Below, one piece after another: positions 1 through 11,615 of a stretch of 64,000 nucleotides of DNA; within the stretch, counting starts at the first letter, position 1, and every line of letters begins with the position of its first letter. Under the pieces are notes generated by a model that searched no databases, was not told where the DNA came from, and worked only from the letters and a program-made list of their open reading frames with translations. The translations under genes and the position numbers were made by a program. This stretch comes from Pollenia angustigena (Eukaryota > Arthropoda > Insecta > Diptera > Polleniidae), in the NCBI GenBank assembly GCA_930367215.1, contig OV884058.1, positions 166,514,478-166,578,477 of the forward strand, written 5' to 3'.

Positions 1-2149
1 TTTTATGTTCGATTTTTACCGAATTAAAAAAAAAAAATTTGCCTGCCAATAACACAACTACTTTTTAGTAGTTGTGTGTATTTAACATTTTTGTCGACCT
101 AACTTTTACAAAGTTGAAAACGGCAATACGATACACAACTGAATAGCCAACTACCAGTTAGGTTGAGAATGGCAATGTGAATTTATCAAAGACAACCAAA
201 CTGTTACAAAAGTGGAGAACTGCAATAGGGGCATAAGAGAACACAATAAGGTTTAAAAATTGATTGTTGGAGATTCTAGACGGCTGCCCATGGAGCCTTG
301 TAGCAGATTCCCATTTCAATAGAATATATTTTATGTTGCAAGGCAGGTGTCCTCCCTCTTAAATTGGGAGCCACTGGATATTAATGAAGATTTTTTGGGG
401 TTTCGATCTTTATGGAATATATTTTGAGATGATATCGAGCCCTAACCGCGAAAATAACGTAGGTAAGCGCCAAAAATCCAATTTAACAGGGGAGAGGGTT
501 TTTAATCTTATTTCATATAAATTTTGTATGAAATTTGTCGCTTACTATAAAATTGTTCTTGTTATAAAATGGTAACGGTACCTTATGTGACCATGACATT
601 TTTGGAAATGATGCACTTGCATAAAGTCATTTATGAAAAAAACGAAAATTGAAAATAATGTCGCTTACGTTATTTTCGCTGTTGGGGTTCGATATAATAA
701 AGCTGTTGACAAGAGTAATATTTAAAATTAAAAAAACACAAAAACTTACACTAAGGTTACTCTTCGTCGTTGCGATCCAGCAGCGTACGTCCAATCACTA
801 CAAGCTTTCGGCATCAACCTCAAGCATAAAAAAATTAATATAAACTAGTGTTCGCCTAATGGTCAAAATTCGACCATACATTTTCATGTTCATAAGAAGA
901 AAACATAGTACATCTATGCATATATGAATTTACATGTTTCGTTCATTTTTTAGTCTTAGTGGATTGATTTGGCGAGGGACCAACCTCCGTTTCATATTTT
1001 AACTTCCACGAGAGTTAATTTTATTTTATAAGTTCAATATCATCAGAATTGATAAAACAAAAAAGGATCAAAAAATCTCCTTCATAGATTGTCAATCAGG
1101 ACATTGCAAGTTTAATTTTATTTTTTAATGTCTAATATTAACGAAAATTTATTAATGTACCAGATGTTGAACGAAAAAGTACCAAAAAGCTCCCCTAACA
1201 TGTTCTTATTCCCCCAAGACCATGCATTTTTAATTTTATCTTTATAAGTCGAATATTAATAAAAATTCAAAACATACCAAAGAAAAAATAAAAAAACAAC
1301 CAACATTTTTAATCTCATAGGGTTTCATTCACTCAGGACCATGCACCTAAAACATAACGTTTCTAAGATCAATATTATAAAAAAACAAATTTTTTGTTTT
1401 TGTGTTAGTAGCAAATTTGAACGCCTATAACTCTGAAATTATTGAACAGATTTTAATAAAATATATATTGTGCACTTCTGTTAGTAAATATCTTTCAAAT
1501 GGTGTATATGTTGTTTAAATCGGTTGACATACAGAGGAGGAAAGTGTTCTTAACTGTTTTGCCTTAGCCGACTTATATATAGAGATTTAAACAATAAAGA
1601 TCGAATAAGAAAAAATTTATATTCACCCCTATTATGTAAGTCGTCGTCGACGTCGATAAAACTTTTAAATTGTTGTTACATCAAGTCGATGACTACATCA
1701 CTTCGACGTTAATTTGGTATTTTATAAGAATGTTGTGCCGACGTCGCACAGTGGCTGAACATCGCTTTTCATTGGACAAAAAACTATAACTTTTGAACAT
1801 AAAAAAAAACAGTAAAATCAACTGGAAATTTTACTATTATTACTGAAAAATTAACAATTTTTTGCTTTCAAATTTTCTTACACTTAAAAAAACTTAAAAA
1901 AATATTTAATAATAATATCTAAAATCTTGCTATCTATTATTTTTTGCTGTAAAATTTGTTAATACAGTACTTTTTGTTTATAGTCACATTAGCGATATAG
2001 TCCATTCTATCTGTTTATTTTGCCGCTATAAGTTAATTTAATATATAGTATTAACGTTATAGTCCATTTAACGATATAAGAACATTTGCCATATATGCCA
2101 TTTATCAACTGTAGTCAATGGGAAAAGTAAAGCAAATTAATGGCGTTAT
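1..2149. other. gene-free AT-rich stretch with short repeats
   Basis: I see no gene here. A perfect 10-bp stem with a TTTT loop lies at 53-76. Degenerate repeats of about 119 bp run through roughly 1000-1400; their shared anchor (a GACCATGCA-like word followed by an A/T-rich stretch and then AATATTA) recurs at about 1098, 1217 and 1335. Short open frames at 384-575 and 649-843 show no recognisable domain and are probably chance. Confidence 0.5.
1000..1400. repeat. degenerate ~119-bp tandem repeat
   Basis: Three diverged units are anchored at about 1098, 1217 and 1335, a spacing of 118-119 bp. Each anchor is followed by a TAATTTTAT-like stretch and an AATATTA word. The copies are strongly diverged, so the exact borders are uncertain. 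Confidence 0.45.
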
Positions 2150-2277
2150 GGTTAGTTAGTTTTCGAATCAGAAATCCATCCAAAAAAATAATGAATTAAA
2201 TCATTTAATTCTTGTCATCAACTCTCTGCTCGTAAAAAATTAGTTTTTGCCGTTGGTATCAGCTATGAAATATCTTG
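2150..2277 (-). pseudogene. possible C-terminal tail of the RAG1-like transposase
   Basis: Beyond the 3' end of the inserted non-LTR element, the minus strand reads an N-D-L-I-H-Y-F-F...S-D segment (about 2205-2160) with stops nearby. Relatives of the transposase, as I remember them, end with a D-L-I-H-x-L-L..S-S-D-P segment after the catalytic Glu, so this may be the resumed tail. The match is short and not proven. Confidence 0.35.
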
Positions 2278-2360
2278 TTATTATTTTTATGCAATATGCA
2301 ACTCTGTTGTAAAACCATAAGCCTGATGTCGGTGTAATTTATATGAATGTTTTATTTCCT

Positions 2361-3275
2361 TTATTCACATAACTTATGCGTTATAGGCGTGTTGCAAGTT
2401 GTACATTGTGGTGCTGTGTTTTTCTCTAATAGGTACTTATGCGAGAGTTGGCAATGTCCAATTCTTAGACGAACTATAGTGTTTGTTTCTTTCCTTGTCG
2501 CTTTTTTTGGGTATTTTTGTTTTTTCCCAGACGGATTAAAATTTTTGTACATGTGTTGATAGTTCGACCATTTTTGGTTATACGTATCTTCTAAATAGTT
2601 TGAGATTGTGTTATAGGTATCGCGGTACTCACAAGTGGTGAATTTGTGAAGGGGTCTACGTTTAGCCTCTGTAGCAGCGGCATCTGCATACTCGTTGCCA
2701 GCTATACCAACATGGGATGGTACCCACATTAGTTTTATTTTATTGGGATGTTGACTTAGAGTATTTCTAATCTGATTTATCAAAGGAGAATCATGTAACT
2801 AGTTTTTTGTGGCGAGAATGGTGGAAAGGCTGTCGGTGCATATTATATGATTAATTTCGTTTTGACAATCGCTTCAGCGGTAAAGTTAGAGCAAGTGTTG
2901 TCAATGTATCCCGTTATTATTTGTTGGCCATTACTATGCACTACTGCAAATGTTGTAGAGTCACTTGACTTGGAGCCATCTGTGAACAAAAAGTTCCAGT
3001 TTTGTTCAGAAAATATATTACCAATGTTTTTAAAAGTTTAAATATATAAACTGTTGGAGGTGTAGTAGTTTTTGAGAGTTGGACCAGGCTTAGAATGAAG
3101 GACGATCTTTCTAGCAACCAAGGTGGTTCGGGTTGTTGTTTAATGAGGATTGGAGTAAGTTGTAAATCATTTTTACGGGAAAAGTTTATGCATTTTACAA
3201 TGGTGGACTCAAGCCTAGGAATTCTGCTGTAAGTAGCTGCTTTTGCTACTTCTTGAAACAGTAGTTTGTTGCGAC
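2361..3275 (-). pseudogene. non-LTR connecting region and RNase H domain
   Basis: The minus strand continues the same retrotransposon. The segment 3275-2941 holds a PPWLLER stretch typical of the region between RT and RNase H. RNase H follows with CTDSLS (about 2840, a catalytic Asp), one in-frame TAG at about 2795, then WVPSHVGIAGNEYAD (about 2735-2690) with the H and D of the active site. A Cys/His segment (GHC..H..L..C..C) near 2460-2390 closes the protein. RNase H after RT places the element in the I group of non-LTR elements. Confidence 0.75.
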
Positions 3276-3279
3276 ATAT

Positions 3280-6200
3280 CGTCGTTCCGGAGTTATCTTG
3301 TCGTATATCACAAAATCGAAAAAAATTAGATAAGACCATTTCCTTTGGTAAATTTTACAGATCTATCGATCTGCGCAATCCTCACGTCTCTATCTCTTAT
3401 GGTTAATGAGATATGACGAAGCCATTTTGTTGTATATCCACTTTTGCGAAAAATTTAATGCGTTATAATATCGTATGTAGCATAATTGTGGATATACGAC
3501 AAAAATCGTATGAAAATTTACAATTAAAAAAATCTTGCGTTATCTTGTTGTATGTGAACAAAGTACATATATTAGGCATTATACAAAAAGAGACCATCTT
3601 ATGAATTTTACTGTTTTTATAACATTTTTCGTTTTATTTCTTAAGAGTGTTTTGGATGTAGTACAGTATAAACAAATGCAGCGTTGTTTTGCTTAAATTT
3701 ATTTTATTGTTTAGAAATTAAAGCTTAATTATAATAATAGCAAAAAAAAAAAAAAAAAATTAGATAATTTAATACAAAAACTATAACTATACGTAAATAT
3801 ATTAGTCTCTCTTGCATAAATTTTCGTTTCGAAAATTTGGCTGAATGCTTTAACAAATTTACATTAGCAAGTTTAAAAAGTATTTAACGTCATTTTCTGG
3901 AAGATATATGTATAAGCTTTGAATATCTATCTTTTTGTCTTGAGATATATTTATTTTTGAGCATGTATTTAGTTCTTTTGAAAATACTGTTTCTGAATTT
4001 GTAAAAACTCCCTTCCTGGCTTGTTTTCTCAAAGTTGATGTTTTAAATTCGTCTTCCATTGCTGAAGTTTTATATTGTAAAGAAAACAAGTCGAATTTAT
4101 TATATTTTATTACTTTAATTTTAGTAAATGGAATATTTTGAAAGTTAAACTGACTTGCTAAAGAAGAGTAAATTTTAAAATCATCCGGAAACATTTCTAT
4201 AATTTTTAAAATTAACTTTTTCGATTGATAGTTTTTTAACTTTGAAATCAAATCTAAGGGACTATGAATTTCTTTTAATTTTAGGAATCGGTCTATTGCA
4301 CTATGGACAGCGTCAACCTCCTGAATTTGGGAATGTCCTGGCTCTGAAAACTTTTGGACTATTGTTTTGAGTTTATCATTGTTATACAAGCATTTCAGAA
4401 AAGCAGACGATAATATTTTATTTTTATTTTGCGGCACGCACGAGTCACTCCAGAAAATGATATGCTCAATACTATTAAAACCATTTAAAATGTTTTCCAC
4501 AATTTTGATAATAGCACTAGCAATATCATTTCCAGAGCGACCACTATGTGCTTCGTTCCAAATAGCACAGTAAGTAAAACTTTTTTCATTTGCGTTTTTT
4601 GCACATACCGTCGCTGTCATGTTAAAAACTGATAGTTTTCTCTTATAATAAAATATGGATGCAAATCCCTTAGGAAGGTTGAAAGTGCTTTGTAAGTCGA
4701 AGCACACTACTATTGTGTTATTTGATTTTAACTGCCTATCTCTATCACGTTCAATTTTGCAACTGCTATTTTGTTTTATATGGTTGTTGTACAACGTGTT
4801 CTCATTTTCACTTAGTCTGTCGTTATTTTTTAGATTTGTATACAAGCAACACTTATCACATTGGTCTTTTCGTGGTTTATAGAAACTTAAATTGAATTTG
4901 GTGTTAAAGATTTTGGTAAATGTTGTCAAAGATACTTTAACAGTAGGAAATTTCTGTACAAACAGCCGGTACATTTTGCTCACACTTAGGCTTTCTTCCA
5001 AGTATTGCCTTGAAGTGGTTGCCCTGCAATAATGGGAATCCACAGTAGGAAAGCTCCTGATGAAGTCTACAATATGTTTAAGTGAATCTTGCGCTAAACT
5101 GTGTTTTGTATGCTTTCCATGACGCAAACTTTTGGGTATCCCCGTATTTTCGCCAGAATTATACTTAAAATGGTAATAAACTCGTTTTGGTATTGAGAAA
5201 AAAAAGTTTGCACACTTTGACATTTAAATCCTCTTTAGCAAAATGGTATGAAAAGGTATATGCTTTTCGATTACTATGAACTCTTCGTCTTTTAACCAAA
5301 TTTTTGGTGATAAATTTATCATAAAATGATTTTTTTTGCCTATCGGTTAATGACCAAAAATCATCAAAAAGTTTTTTTCGCTCATTTTCTGAAAAATTAT
5401 TCGTGCAGTGCAAAATACACTTTGGCCCACAAGACAGATTGATGGCTTTATTTTTTTGCAGTTTACCGCTTGATGTGATATATTCCTTGCCGGATTGTCT
5501 TTTCATTTTACGTATATTTTGTTTCCTTTGGTCGGCATTAATTTTTCTTTTCCGAGCAGCTTTAGTTTTTTCTGAGATAAGCTCTGTTGCCATCATATTT
5601 TGATCTAATATAGTAGGTTCTGTAAGGCAAACTAGTTAAAAATTTCATTAATATAAAATGAACATATCTGTACCACCAAAGAGATCATCTACATGTTGCT
5701 GAGCATTATTGTTGGAATCAATTTCTAATGATGAATAGGATTCAAAATTGGAACTGTTCACATTTTCAGTGTTCATTTGACGTTTTATTATTTTCGAAAT
5801 ATTTATATTCGTTACTATTTCCCTTTTTCTTTTATGAATAAGTCTACTTTGCTTAACTTTAGTAGCTGCTGCCAGCGAATCAAATTTTTCGTTACTGCAC
5901 AGAGATGACGAATAGTCAATATTAGATTCTACAAATAAATAGATTTCAAAACATCGATGTTTTAAAATTGAATTGAAAACTATTTACCGTTATTTTCCAT
6001 CTGCTTGGAGTCTTTGTTAGGGTTATAATTTGAATCACATATAGAGTCGTCAGTGTCAAATGGATCAGATTCTATTAAAAAATGCTGAATTTTTATTTAT
6101 CGAGTACAATTTTGTATATATCATACCTATTGAACTGCACTCCACGACTTGAGCTTTATAATTTAATTTTTTTTTGTACATTTAAATTAACTTTTTTAAA

Positions 6201-6904
6201 TATAAAAATTATAAAGTACCAAGCACGTCCGAACTACTGCCTAAACAATAAAAATTAATAATAAATCGTATGATACATTTAACAATTCAACAATTGCAAA
6301 GGGAGATGCGATTAAAAAAAAATATGCAATTATTGTTGGCATTTTTTATAAAAAGGTAAAAGGAGAATAACCTTGAGAAATGATGAATTTTTTTATAAGA
6401 ATCAAAACAAAAATGAAAAACTAACTGTCTGTTTTAAGAATATGAAAATAATATTTCGTGTCAGTAATTATGTTTAAAACTACAATAAAAATTGAATTTA
6501 TTTTTTTGTTTTCAATATAATTTCTCACACGAAATTTTGGTTTGATTTTCTAAAAACAGGCAGTAAGATACGTGAAGATAATTTTGGTGAAACACATGAA
6601 TGCAGTTTTTATCACGTTATTTTGACGTATATCATACAATCTAAAAAATATTTCGCAAAAAGTGGCGTATACGACAAAATTTAAAAATTTTTTTGGACGT
6701 GATAATGGCCATAACTTAAAATTTTTTTTCCATGACTTTGGATATTTTTACATAAATCGATAAAGAACTTCAAACACAATATCTGACAAAAATATTGCAC
6801 GACGTTTTTCACGTAAATTTTTGTGTATACAAATTTGAACCTTTACATTCGATTTCCCAAAAAAAAATTTTTGTGATATACGGCAAGATAACTCCGGAAC
6901 GACG
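3280..6904 (-). mobile_element. DNA transposon with 37-bp TIRs and ATAT target duplication
   Basis: The ends are inverted repeats starting CGTCGTTCCGGAGTTATCTT that match over about 37 bp with one mismatch. They are flanked on both sides by ATAT (3276-3279 and 6905-6908). Subterminal words are also shared in inverted orientation, for example a TTTTGCGAAA word near 3450 and 6650. Outside the ends, I-clade retrotransposon coding continues on both sides, so this is an insertion into that element. It carries one spliced transposase gene. A 4-bp TSD fits Sola- or Chapaev-like groups, but I do not assign a superfamily with confidence. Confidence 0.8.
3859..6181 (-). pseudogene. four-exon DDE-type transposase gene with one frameshift
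   Basis: Four exons can be placed on the minus strand by splice sites and a constant phase: 6181-6127, 6071-5988, 5928-5674 and 5619-3859. Each intron has GT...AG ends and each junction splits a G|AA Glu codon. Exons 1-3 encode a short Lys-rich start and acidic, Ser/Asn-rich linkers. Exon 4 encodes a basic region, a VCKLFFLNT segment, a Cys motif (KDQCDKC) and a core with FDLQ (Asp176 of the downstream 454-residue frame), FWSDSC (Asp260) and GHSQIQEVD (Glu302/Asp304). That triad resembles a DDE/D nuclease. Around 5200, next to a run of eight T, the frame changes by one base, splitting exon 4 into a 143-residue and a 454-residue frame. Similar proteins are common in insects as uncharacterised proteins (I recall the DUF7869 label, unverified). 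Confidence 0.7.
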
Positions 6905-7118
6905 ATATGTACAAAGAGCTTGGGAATTAACTTTAAAGTTAGATGAGATGTTCGGTCTTCAATGGATGGTAGGCCAGTTTCAGCTATGGCGAATTGCTGA
7001 GTGATATGGACCGTATACAAGTTTAATGTATGACGATGCACACCATCCGTATATTAGCAATGCGTAGTCAATTTTGGAGAGGATAATGCTGCGGGTGATA
7101 TTTACCATTGTTGAGATA

Positions 7119-8620
7119 TTAATCCCGAAGGTTTTTTGATGTAAGGTATTTTATAATGTTTAGTCGGGAGTTTAGATTTGTTCTTAGCTGTAGACAATGC
7201 TCTTTGAAAGTAAAACTCTTATCAAAGATGACACCTAGTATTCGAAGATGGTCGACGTGTTTTATTTTTATATTTTTATACTCTAAGTCGAAGATATCGC
7301 AGTTATGTTTTTTGCGGATGTGTAATAAACTGCATTTGTCAATGGAAAGTTTAGCCCCTGATGCAAGACACCAATTATCAATGTTTCTCAAGACGTTTGA
7401 AAAAATTTCTTTAACTTTATTATTATCTTTTGCTTTGGAGAAAATAATTGCGTCATCCGCATATATAGCGTGTTCAACATGTTTTTGCATTGAAAGTATT
7501 TTGCTAAATTGATTGAATGCAATGATAAATAATACGACTGCTAATGGAGATCCCTGAGGTGTCCCATTGTACAGTGGGAAAGTGTTGGATTGTTGGTTGT
7601 TTATTCTAACATTGAACTTACGGTTGATTAGGAAACTTTTAATTATGGAGTACATTCTGTTTCCGAAATTCCAATCAGATAGTTGTTGCAGTACTACATA
7701 AATTCCAACGCGGTCAAAGGCTCTTTCGAAATCGGTGGAAAGAATGTTGACATGATTTTTACTAGATAGTGCTCTAGTGATAAAATGTTGCACATATAAT
7801 AAGACATCGTCAGTCCCTTGTTTTTTCATAAAGGCTACTTGATTTGGTGTAATGAAGTTATTAACCTTTAAAAACCACATTAATCTTCTAGCAATCATTT
7901 TTTCTAATATTTTACTTCTACAAGGCAGTAACGAAATTGGTCTAAATCCGGCGACTGTATAATGATCTTTGCCAGGCTTTGGAATCGGGATGACAGTTGC
8001 AGTTTTCCAAGCTTGCGGGTAAACACTGGATAAAAATCTGTTATTGTAAATTGTAGAAAGGTGTTTCTTAGCTGATGTTGGTAAATTTTTCAACATTGGG
8101 TATGATATTCGATCATCACCAGGGGATTTACCCTTTGATGAATGTAAAGCATCTTCTAGTTCTATCATATTTATCGGGATTTCTATTTTCGAAGCATAAG
8201 AGTTTAAGAATTGTGGATTATAGATTTGATTTGTGAGAATAGATTTACTGTGTTGAAAACTGGGAGAAAAGTTTTTATCTTCGGACTGAGATGACCAGTG
8301 CTCAGCGAAACAGTTTGCAATGTCTGTCGGGAGTGACAGCATGATGGATCTTGACTTTAAGTATTTAATTGAATTGAAACGTTTACCACCCGTAATGTGT
8401 TTAATATCATTCCAAATGCGGTGGGGCTTTGAAGTCGGGTTGATATTAGAGGTGAAGGCTTGCATGCAAGCAGCTTTACTTTGTTTGACAGCCCTTCTAA
8501 ATTTTGCATTATACTTTTTATATAAAATTAAGTTTTCGTCGCTTCTTATTGTTTTGTAATTGTGCCAAAGGGTTTGTTTTTGGTCTCTAAGTTTTTGTAG
8601 GTTAGAGTTCCACCATACGA
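7119..8620 (-). pseudogene. non-LTR reverse transcriptase domain (I clade)
   Basis: This is the reverse transcriptase part of a 626-residue open frame whose first 126 codons (8999-8622) are transposase sequence. Counting in that frame, seen motifs are TDFERAFD (palm A, about residues 422-429), GTPQGSPL (palm B, about 479-486) and YADD (513-516, catalytic). The frame stops at 7119, and homologous sequence continues in another frame at about 7040-6909 with a GLPS..DR segment typical of the region after the thumb. The RT would copy the element's own RNA. The open frame is long, but with no endonuclease and no own start it is not a working gene. Confidence 0.8.
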
Positions 8621-10444
8621 CTCTATTGTGCTCTCTATAAAATCTGTAATCCTTATTCCTTTTTTCCTGAGCTTCCTCTGATAAATCTCCAAGTGGCACA
8701 AACTGATATTTAATGACATCTTCTCCATGATAAAGGATTTTGTGAACTGTAGCAGACATATTTCTCCATGGGTACTTGGTTGTATATATTTTTGCAGTTT
8801 CCTTAGCAAAATCTCCAAATTTTCTAGAGTCAATTTCTTCATTGCACGCAAGTACTTCTAGGATTATTTTAAATCTAAAAATTAGGTTAAAATCAACACC
8901 TGTTATTTCAGATGCTGTTTCTGGATCTGAAAAGAATCTTCTTGCGGTATTGCCATCATTTGTATTGCCTGACCCTTGTTTCGGCTGATCTATAATCAAC
9001 CCAAATTTGCGATATTCATATTGAACATGTTTCCTTTTTTAACTTCTTAACTCCTTGTTGGTTTCGTTGTTTCTTATTGATCCTGAAGATCCGAAATCCA
9101 AATCATAACTGATTTTAAGTATGTGTTCCATAAGTCGTATTCTTGCATGTAGTGGTGATAATCCAAATTCATATGCATCAGTATTATCTAATGATTGGTT
9201 TAATTGGCTTGATGTTGCATGGCATATGATGCAGCTGGATGCAGCCTTCGTGTTAGTCAAAGCCTGGCCTACTTTTCCATCTATCATTGTTAGCACTAAT
9301 TGGTAGCTAACTTCAATTTGCTGCCCATCTAAATCTAACTGTAATGGCTATAGCATTGCAATTTGGGCCTTGATATCACTAACTTCTTTATTAATGGCAT
9401 CATGAGTTTCTTTTTTGAATTCAAATTTTATATGTCTGCAATATTTCGTAGAAGATGGTGTCTCATTTTTCCAAATATCCTTTGTTTGCGTTGTACTTGT
9501 CGAAGGCTCTGAATCTTCCAAAATCTTTTTTAATCGCAATGGTACAAATGATACCATGAACATATCTGAGTCCGAAATATTTTCACATACTACTTGTTTG
9601 TATTGTTTTTGTCCGGAAGAACCATCACATTCCCATTTACAAAAAAGAATTAACTTTTTGTTTCCATATTTCTTTAACTCATTTCCTTTTATTGATTGTA
9701 GCAAGCGTTCGGATGTGTGATCAAGTAGAGATTGTAGTTGTACCTCTGCCGAAATTGATGTGATTGTAATAGTGTCCTTTAATGGCAAACTGTCCATTTT
9801 AGCAGATGTTATGTGATGATATGCTGGATACAGATTTGAGCCTTTTTCAATCGCACGCAATCTGAGCTGTATATATTGCTGTTTTTTTAATTTCAAATCC
9901 AGAAATAATGCTAATGCCTCCTCATTTGTGAATTGTTTTGCATCGCTTGGAGTTGATATACTTTAAGGAATCCGTTTTGTTCTCAATGGACTAGCTTTAA
10001 CAACTTTTTCAATGATATCCACTTTTGTCAATTGTTTCTGTGATCGCAATTGATGTAGGAAAGTATCTTGAATATTTTCATATCCGATTTCTTCATTTAT
10101 ATCCTTAAGCTTCCGCCTCTTGGATCTATCGCTACAGTTGTCCAGCGATTTTTGTGGTCTCCCACGTGTGTTTTGATTTGAAGTTTCTAAAGCGATCTGG
10201 ACAAAAGTTCGTTCTCTAACTAGTTTGCAAAGCTCTTATAAAATCTATCTTTGCTGTAATCAACTTTTCTGTATCGCTGTTTTAAATGTTTGATGAAAAC
10301 ATATAATTTATTTTCTAATTCCGATTGTATTTCAGTGCTATAGGAATTTAAGTTTCCTTTTTTTCGAATGTAATTTTTAACATCTTCCTCGTTTTTGTTT
10401 CTAAAATACTCTCCGGCTAATTCTTTATAGCTGAAGCTCTCCAT
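8621..10444 (-). pseudogene. RAG1-like (Transib/RAG superfamily) transposase relic
   Basis: Read from 10444 downward, one protein can be followed almost continuously: an N-terminal part, an R-G-R-P basic stretch near 10160, and then a catalytic-core-like region. Seen in order are CDGSSG (about 9640), a DGKV segment followed by CIICHAT (C-x2-C, about 9230), a G-L-S-x-L-H motif (about 9165), a DGNTARRFF segment (about 8940), a VHKIL segment (about 8740) and an SEE..EKRNK segment just before the break. These match in order the RAG1 core landmarks: CDGMG with the first catalytic Asp, the C-x2-C finger, the D-A-L-H region with the second Asp, the NGNFAR box and the E-G-N-E-S-G-N-K region with the catalytic Glu. 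The residue expected to be the second Asp is Ser here. In-frame stops lie at about 9963, 9345 and 9039, and one frameshift lies near 10215. The coding is cut at 8621 by a retrotransposon. The RAG1-like call is from memory of the motifs, not from a search. Confidence 0.7.
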
Positions 10445-10596
10445 GTTTATAAAAAACGTTGTTATTGCTCAGATATATTATATCCACTGAGTTTGCATCC
10501 GAATGTCACTTGCTTTTAAACCTTTTCATACTTTTTTTCATACCAAGTACAGGTAGAATAAAAATGATTAAAAAACTTAAAATCCTTTTATTTATA
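10445..10596. other. flank between RAG1-like relic and Sola-like element
   Basis: This short AT-rich stretch lies upstream of the RAG1-like start codon. Its end, TATA at 10593-10596, is the left copy of the target duplication of the next element. No gene is seen. Confidence 0.4.
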
Positions 10597-11615
10597 GAGC
10601 AATTCCATATGAAAACGATCAAAATTGGCAAATTTTTGGACGACCCCTCTCCGATTTTAAAATAAATAGTCTCAATCGATTGCCCAGCAAAAAATAATGT
10701 ACCTACATATTTTTTTTTTTTTTATAGTGACTGGTTTAGTGGTGGTGTACACCACTGTCATGTGACAAAATTGAAGAATTCTTCATAAGGGACCTCATTG
10801 AAAGTTGCTTTAATTGAAAAATAAAATTTTCCTAATTTTTCTTAGAAACCTTTAAATTTTCCCATGAAAATTAAATTTTCCGATTTTCCACAGAAGCTCC
10901 AAAATTTTCCGGCTAATTTTTTTTTTTTGGATTCCTCATAATTTTTGCTTTAAGAATCAGCAATAAAAAAATGGGCCCCGACTCCTTGTTTGGACAGGAG
11001 AAGAGCATTTAAGAGACCACCTTGTTAAAAATACATTTTAAAAATTATTTTACAGTTAAAAATACATTTATGAAGAAAAAATCAATTTTTTTTAAGTGCC
11101 CCAAGTTGAGTGTGTAGTGAATATGGTCTGCCTGCCTTCACAAGATCGGCCATAAATCCATGGATAATAGCAGCAGTGGCATGTAATGGCACACCAAACC
11201 CGACTGAGGCTACAGGTCATAAAATGTTTTGTAAATTTTTTAAATTACCAGGTAATAAATATTTCGCCTAAAATGACACGTGCAGAAACAAGTCATAAAA
11301 CACGGATTTTCCATAAATATGGCGAAATATTTATTACCTGGTAATTTAAAAAAAATTGCAAAACATTTTATGACCTGTGGTCGGCTTATTGGCAGTAACC
11401 AATTAAGTCCCTCTTTAAAAAACATTTTATGACCAAATTTTCCTATTAAAGAAAAGCAAATATCGCTTATTTTTTTACCTATTTTTTACCAAAAAATAAA
11501 TATAAATACTTCACACACTCTGAGTCAAATTTCAGTTGAATACTAAACGTGAAAGTGTTAAAGTGTTTTTTTTTGTAAAGTAAAGAGTGAAGCTGTAAAG
11601 ACAATTTAAAGTAAA

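Larger units (their letters stand above)
2278..8620 (-). mobile_element. 5'-truncated I-clade non-LTR retrotransposon, itself interrupted
   Basis: The element reads on the minus strand from a VVWWN segment at 8620 through reverse transcriptase (8620-7119), a thumb-like segment (about 7040-6909), a connecting region (3275-2941) and RNase H (about 2860-2361). It ends near an ATAATAA stretch at about 2278, as I-type elements often do. ORF1 and the endonuclease are absent, so it is 5' truncated. It sits inside the RAG1-like transposase and is interrupted by a DNA transposon at 3280-6904. Frameshifts and stops mark it as dead. Confidence 0.75.

Noticed and set aside
7119..8999. A single 626-residue fusion gene
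   Set aside because: Residues 1-126 are the end of the RAG1-like transposase and the rest is RT of an inserted retroelement. Both halves are broken outside this frame.
10593..10600. TATA box for the RAG1-like gene
   Set aside because: It is the target duplication of the neighbouring transposon, and it lies upstream of a dead gene.
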